Positions 60,174 through 64,000 of a stretch of DNA of 64,000 nt are shown here, piece by piece. Position 1 is the stretch's first letter. The number at the start of each line of letters is the position of its first letter. Origin of the DNA: Pisolithus tinctorius (taxonomy: Eukaryota; Basidiomycota; Agaricomycetes; Boletales; Pisolithaceae); the NCBI GenBank assembly GCA_024663395.1, contig JANFAH010000006.1, forward strand, positions 372,001 through 436,000. Reading direction: 5' to 3'. A model generated the notes under the pieces. It searched no databases. It was given only the letters and a program-made list of their open reading frames with translations, and was not told the DNA's origin. The position numbers and the translations under genes are program-made.

Positions 60174-60662
60174 GACCCTCCCTTGGTTTCCGTAGACCTT
60201 GTACGTCTGCTTCCGGTTTCTTCCGCACTCGCGATGTGACGAGGCACTTTCAGTAGACTGTTCAAGTAGTATCTTGAACTCTATTGTAAACCGTTTTCGA
60301 CCAACATTACCCACTCCTCTTCAACTTCTTGTGATTTACTATGCTTCTCCTGTACAATCGCATTCCGCTTTGTCACATCTGACATTCGATTGCGTGATGT
60401 ACTCATGCCTGTCCGTAGGAAGATATCTTGCAAGTCCGAGGGTGCAGATCACTATTTGCATACATGTTACTCGGAACACTACATTGCTATCGAATAGACG
60501 CTACAAATCAATACACACACGACTATGTAACCGGCTGTGGAAATGCTCTACGGTACGAATTATAGGAGCTCCTAACGCTTGCGGGATCGTACACTGTTGC
60601 TTGTCCTTTGCCCAACCGATAGGGTATAAATGATGTTCCTCACCCGACTCTTGCGACCAGTC
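60174..60662. other. Convergent intergenic region
   Basis: This 489 bp lies between the dynein light-chain and Axl2-like 3' ends. A 144-codon plus frame (60199-60633) has no recognisable features and is probably noise in a 3' region. Confidence 0.5.
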
Positions 60663-63456
60663 TTAGTTCCCCGCAATTACTTCCACTACCACCCTCACCA
60701 AACACTCGTCGGTCTCCATGCTGAAGATTCCAACATGGAGTTCACCAATATCATCCTCAGCGGGAACACCATAGAACTCCACTGCCCTCTTCCTCCCGTT
60801 CGAACTTCCGTAGCTTTTGAGTTCCACTTGCATAAACGCTGGGAGTGCATCGCCCGAAATCAGCCTCGCTTCTAATTTTCGACGCCGGCCCCCGGAAATT
60901 TGTATCGGAATGCCAAACTTGAACTTCTCTGCCACACGCACGAGGAACCTCGGAACGGTATCTGCCTGATTTCTGCTATGAACTCGGCCCGGATAAGAGG
61001 ACTCAAGTGACTGCGGAGGAGAGGCAGATAGAGCTTTCGACGATCCTTCGCCGAGAGCACGGACATAGTGCATGGCGAGGTCGAAATCATCAAAGCTGGG
61101 GGGATAGGTGTCCGAGTTTCTCCCCTCTTCGGGGAATTGAGAATTGAGGCCTTCCAACCCCCTAACACCTGGTTGCGGAGTGGGTGGCAACGGTCGGGGA
61201 GATAGGGCGGTAGACCGCTGCAAACGAGCCCACTGCTTTTCGGCCTGGGTCGCTTCGGAGGATTGCGCAGAAATGTTCTGGGCCCCCACGTACTTTCCCA
61301 TTTTGTCTACAAGTGCACTGTCATGGAGGAACGTAGTCAGCTCCATTTAAGTGGAACGATTATTCTCGTTGTTACCTCCGCTGAGCGAGTCCCACAGCAG
61401 GGTCGCGGAAGTCATGTGGGGGTGCAAAGTCGGCTCTCCTCCTTGGCACTGGTCGCGTGGACGCGGAATCTAACGGGGATGCAGTGAGACTGGCCAACCC
61501 ACTGTCCGTTAAGTCATCCTCGTTGCAACAAGCAGAACCCGTAACCTCTCCGTAGTAATTTTCTTCCGCCGATGAAACCTCGGCTCGAGAGTGCGTGACG
61601 TGTATCGAGATCGGATTGCTGATGGCACTAGGCCGAGACGATATTCGCCAGAAGCTCGTGGTCACGCTTCTCGCCGTCTCCCCAATCCTTCTAAAGAAAC
61701 CGCGCTTCTTCGTGGTGTCGTCGGCAGAATCACCCTGGCCTATCATGTCTGTACCATGCGGAAAGCGTCGAAGTTCGACACCAAAATTATCGTCGGCGGA
61801 AATCGTAGACAAGGACCGATCATGTCGAACCACCGTCGAGTTCCTCGTCGGTGCCATACCCGTTTCGACATCGACGGCGCCAGCTCGTTCAGCATGGCTG
61901 TGTTCGCAAGTGTGTTTCTCCCCACTGTCAGGGCTACACCCCCAAATGCTGGCACGTTTACCGACGGCAGCAGACCCCCGCCTTCTGACGTACCACCTGA
62001 TGGATACGACAGCACCGGCGAGAAGTACGCCACCAACGATACCGAAGACGAGGGACAACACCAAGATCGTGCGGGAGCGAGAAGGCTCACCGGGTCCACC
62101 ACTCCGTTCCCTTGCTAGCATAGGAGACATCACGGAGAGCATTGCGTGTGATGTTGAATGCTTGGCACTTGAGTAGGCAACAAAATCGACTCGGATATCG
62201 GGGATGTCAGAATCCAGAGGAATATAGCCTGTGAGTTGTCCACGGAAAGGGTCAAAAGCGAAGAAGGTGCTAGCCCTTTCGGGTTCAAATGAAGCACCGA
62301 GTGTTATGTCGTGATACAGAGCTTCGGACTTGGAGACATGAGGCGTAAGATCAAAATGGATGTCATCGCCAGGATCCCCTTTGAGGATGCCTACGTAGTA
62401 AGTAGTGAAGAAGGACGTCGCGATGGCCACAGACATGCTTGTATGCAACGTTTGATTGAAGGTCGAAGTCAACTTCACAGGGAAGAGAGGTTGTCCGTTC
62501 ACTCCGTCTTTCCAGTTATCAGGGTTATAACCAAAGAGCGTCTTCGTATTTTCGTCATACTTGAACCAATCCGGAAACGCGGACACGTCAACCTGCAGGT
62601 CCGATACATTGGCAGGCTGGATAGGATTTCCGTCGACCAGAACGCCGGAGAGGGATACGGAAGTATCGACAGTTACGTTAAACTCGCTTCCGGCGACGAC
62701 ATCGAGGGTTGGAAGACCTTGTTGTGCAGACAGCTCGTAATCCGCAACGATTAGGTCGAATATGATGCAATCGGAGGAATAGCCTTCGAACTCGGATGCA
62801 AAGAGGGCGATCTCAATGGTGAAGTACGAAGCCGCGCCTTGGCTCGGAGCCACACCCTCGAAGGTGAGTAACGAAGGGTCGAACCTTATCCAGGGCGGTA
62901 AAGGCGTCCTATCGGAGAGCAGTGCACCGTAGTACAAACCGCTCGAAGGGGAAAACACGTCCCCCCGAAAACCGATGCCAAAGGACCGCGAGGATGGAAC
63001 TCTTAACGCGGGATTACCAGTTGACAGTGCAGAGCCTGGCGCAAGGAGGTATGCAGAGGACAAAGCGGGATTCCCTTCGTAGAATTGCTGACTGATGTTC
63101 TTGTGAACGCTAGAGGCAGAGAGACCGGTTACATAGAGCACAAAACTCGACGCATTCACGCTTTGCAAGTCGCTCGCTGTCACCGTGATTTCTTCTGCAC
63201 TTCCGTCCGTAACCCCTGGCGTTCCAGAGAACGTGAGGGTGTTGCCATCGAAGTGAAGCCAGTCGGGTAATCCAGAAGCAGAGTAAAAGAGGGGTCTTCC
63301 AAGGGTACTGGCGAACGTTCTTGGACTCGTCGTCCAGGAGAAAGCCTGGCCACGTCGAGCGATCGAGGGGAACTGGCCGTTCAGGGGGTTCTCGACGATA
63401 ACCGCGCCTAAAACTACATACACTACAGCGAAGAGTAATACTGAGGTGACAAGCAT
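60663..63456 (-). CDS. Axl2-like single-pass membrane protein with cadherin-like repeats
   Basis: It starts at 63456 with a signal peptide (MLVTSVLLFAVVYVVLGAVI). The extracellular part has at least two dystroglycan/cadherin-like (CADG) repeats, for example FSWTTSPRTFASTLGRPL, SGLPDWLHFDGNTLTFSGTP, PLPPWIRFDPSLLTFEG and FPDWFKYDENTKTLFGYNP. One membrane helix follows (ILVLSLVFGIVGGVLLAGAV), then a basic Ser-rich cytoplasmic tail. A 58-nt intron (61375-61318) joins ..QRR to SALVDKMGKYVG, and the tail ends at 60663. The total is about 911 residues. Axl2/Bud10 marks axial bud sites in yeast. Basidiomycete homologues are usually called Axl2-like, and their role is unclear. Confidence 0.85.
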
Positions 63457-63757
63457 GACGATGGAAGTCGTGCTGGACGACTAGAGGTATTAGGAAACAA
63501 GCCGGCCAGCGACCACGATAATGTCGGGATATGATGATGAGACGCGCTCTGTTGACTGACTTAAGTAAATTGCATTTTGAATTTGGTCAACAACTAACAA
63601 CAACGCGCTGGTCACGACTGTCACGTGCACTTTACAAACCGCGTTCAAGGAGTCATCAAAAACATGGAAGGAAATCGTAATCTAAACGATGGGCAAAGGA
63701 TGCAAACCATGATATCCGTAGTAAGAAGCGGGGTGGATTAGGATGGAAAAAAAAAGT
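63457..63757. other. Intergenic, 5' region of the Axl2-like gene
   Basis: This 301-bp region precedes the Axl2-like start and follows the importin-like stop. It contains a short run of A residues near 63748. No gene is visible. Confidence 0.5.
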
Positions 63758-64000
63758 CTACGCTCCCGGAAGGAAGACATTCAAACCTGCAGCACGTACT
63801 TTGGCTGGTTCTTGGGTGTTCAGGAAACTAATAAGCTGAATAAGCTCCGCCCGGGCATCTTCACCTATCTGATCCGGTACGTTCGGGTCGAGAACATGGG
63901 CAAATACAGCTAGCAAGTGGTCGAGATAGGGACCCAGAGACTGGGGATTGGCACGGAAGAGATGGAACAAGGCGCGGAACACAGGTCGGTTCTCAAGGTA
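63758..64000 (-). CDS. C-terminal end of an importin-beta-like karyopherin (partial)
   Basis: The gene runs off the right edge. The visible 80 residues (NRPVFRALFHLFRANPQ, YLDHLLAVFAHVLDP, ARAELIQLISFLNTQEP, ending VFLPGA) form two or three HEAT-like helices. They resemble the last repeats of importin-4/Kap123. The assignment rests on this short end only, so it is tentative. Confidence 0.55.
   Translation of the reverse strand, partial: YLENRPVFRALFHLFRANPQSLGPYLDHLLAVFAHVLDPNVPDQIGEDARAELIQLISFLNTQEPAKVRAAGLNVFLPGA

Noticed and set aside
60199..60633. 144-codon plus-strand frame
   Set aside because: It has no motif, is Ser/Cys/Thr-rich and lies in a short region between two convergent 3' ends. 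Probably chance.

Overview
This is eukaryotic nuclear DNA, almost certainly from a mushroom-forming basidiomycete (Agaricomycetes). Genes are dense and split by many introns of about 50-65 nt with GT(G/A)(A/C)GT donors and CTRAY branch sites. Several products have basidiomycete-style architecture, including the fungal P-loop GTPase, the Dsc/Tul1 ligase, an Axl2-like adhesin and an Nnf1-type kinetochore protein. No database search was run. All names come from reading translated exons against remembered family motifs.

Left end (1-5661, minus strand): this is the most unusual part of the window. A P-loop GTPase gene with nine ordinary exons ends in phase 0 at a good splice donor (3904). Downstream on the same strand lie 50 tandem units of about 78 bp. 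On the minus strand each unit reads as a complete ~75-nt intron (donor GTGAGT, branch CTGAC, acceptor ATAG) separated from the next by exactly 3 nt. Those 3 nt vary among units (10 triplets, none a stop) while the flanking splice signals hardly change. I infer an array of single-codon micro-exons that would build a variable C-terminal tail one residue at a time. The array runs off the left edge.

5.7-15.6 kb: a segmental duplication (about 5.76-6.96 and 13.94-14.75 kb) flanks a frameshifted Tul1/DscA-type RING-ligase pseudogene (minus), an NNF1 kinetochore gene, an initiator tRNA-Met, an unknown coiled-coil protein and a phosphatidylserine decarboxylase (all plus). An unidentified membrane-protein gene (minus) contains the second duplicate.

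15.6-29.6 kb: mostly housekeeping genes. These are a glutathione S-transferase (-), CWC27 spliceosomal cyclophilin (+), thymidylate kinase (+), UBC6 tail-anchored E2 (-), Notchless/RSA4 WD40 ribosome-assembly factor (+), 3-ketoacyl-CoA thiolase (-) and a family-16 lysine-methyltransferase-like gene (-). CWC27 and UBC6 share a telobox-like promoter motif in the same orientation.

29.9-43.7 kb: a tandem triplication of a major-facilitator transporter gene in units of about 4.5-4.9 kb. Truncated or decayed copies of neighbouring genes lie between the copies. The array ends with an intact unknown helical protein whose 5' end is what was copied.

43.8-64 kb: SF3B1/HSH155 (+), beta-carbonic anhydrase (-), RNase P subunit RPP1 (-), acetyl-CoA carboxylase ACC1 (-, with one apparent frameshift at a conserved motif), dynein light chain (+), an Axl2-like adhesin (-) and the C-terminal end of an importin-beta-like gene (-) at the right edge.
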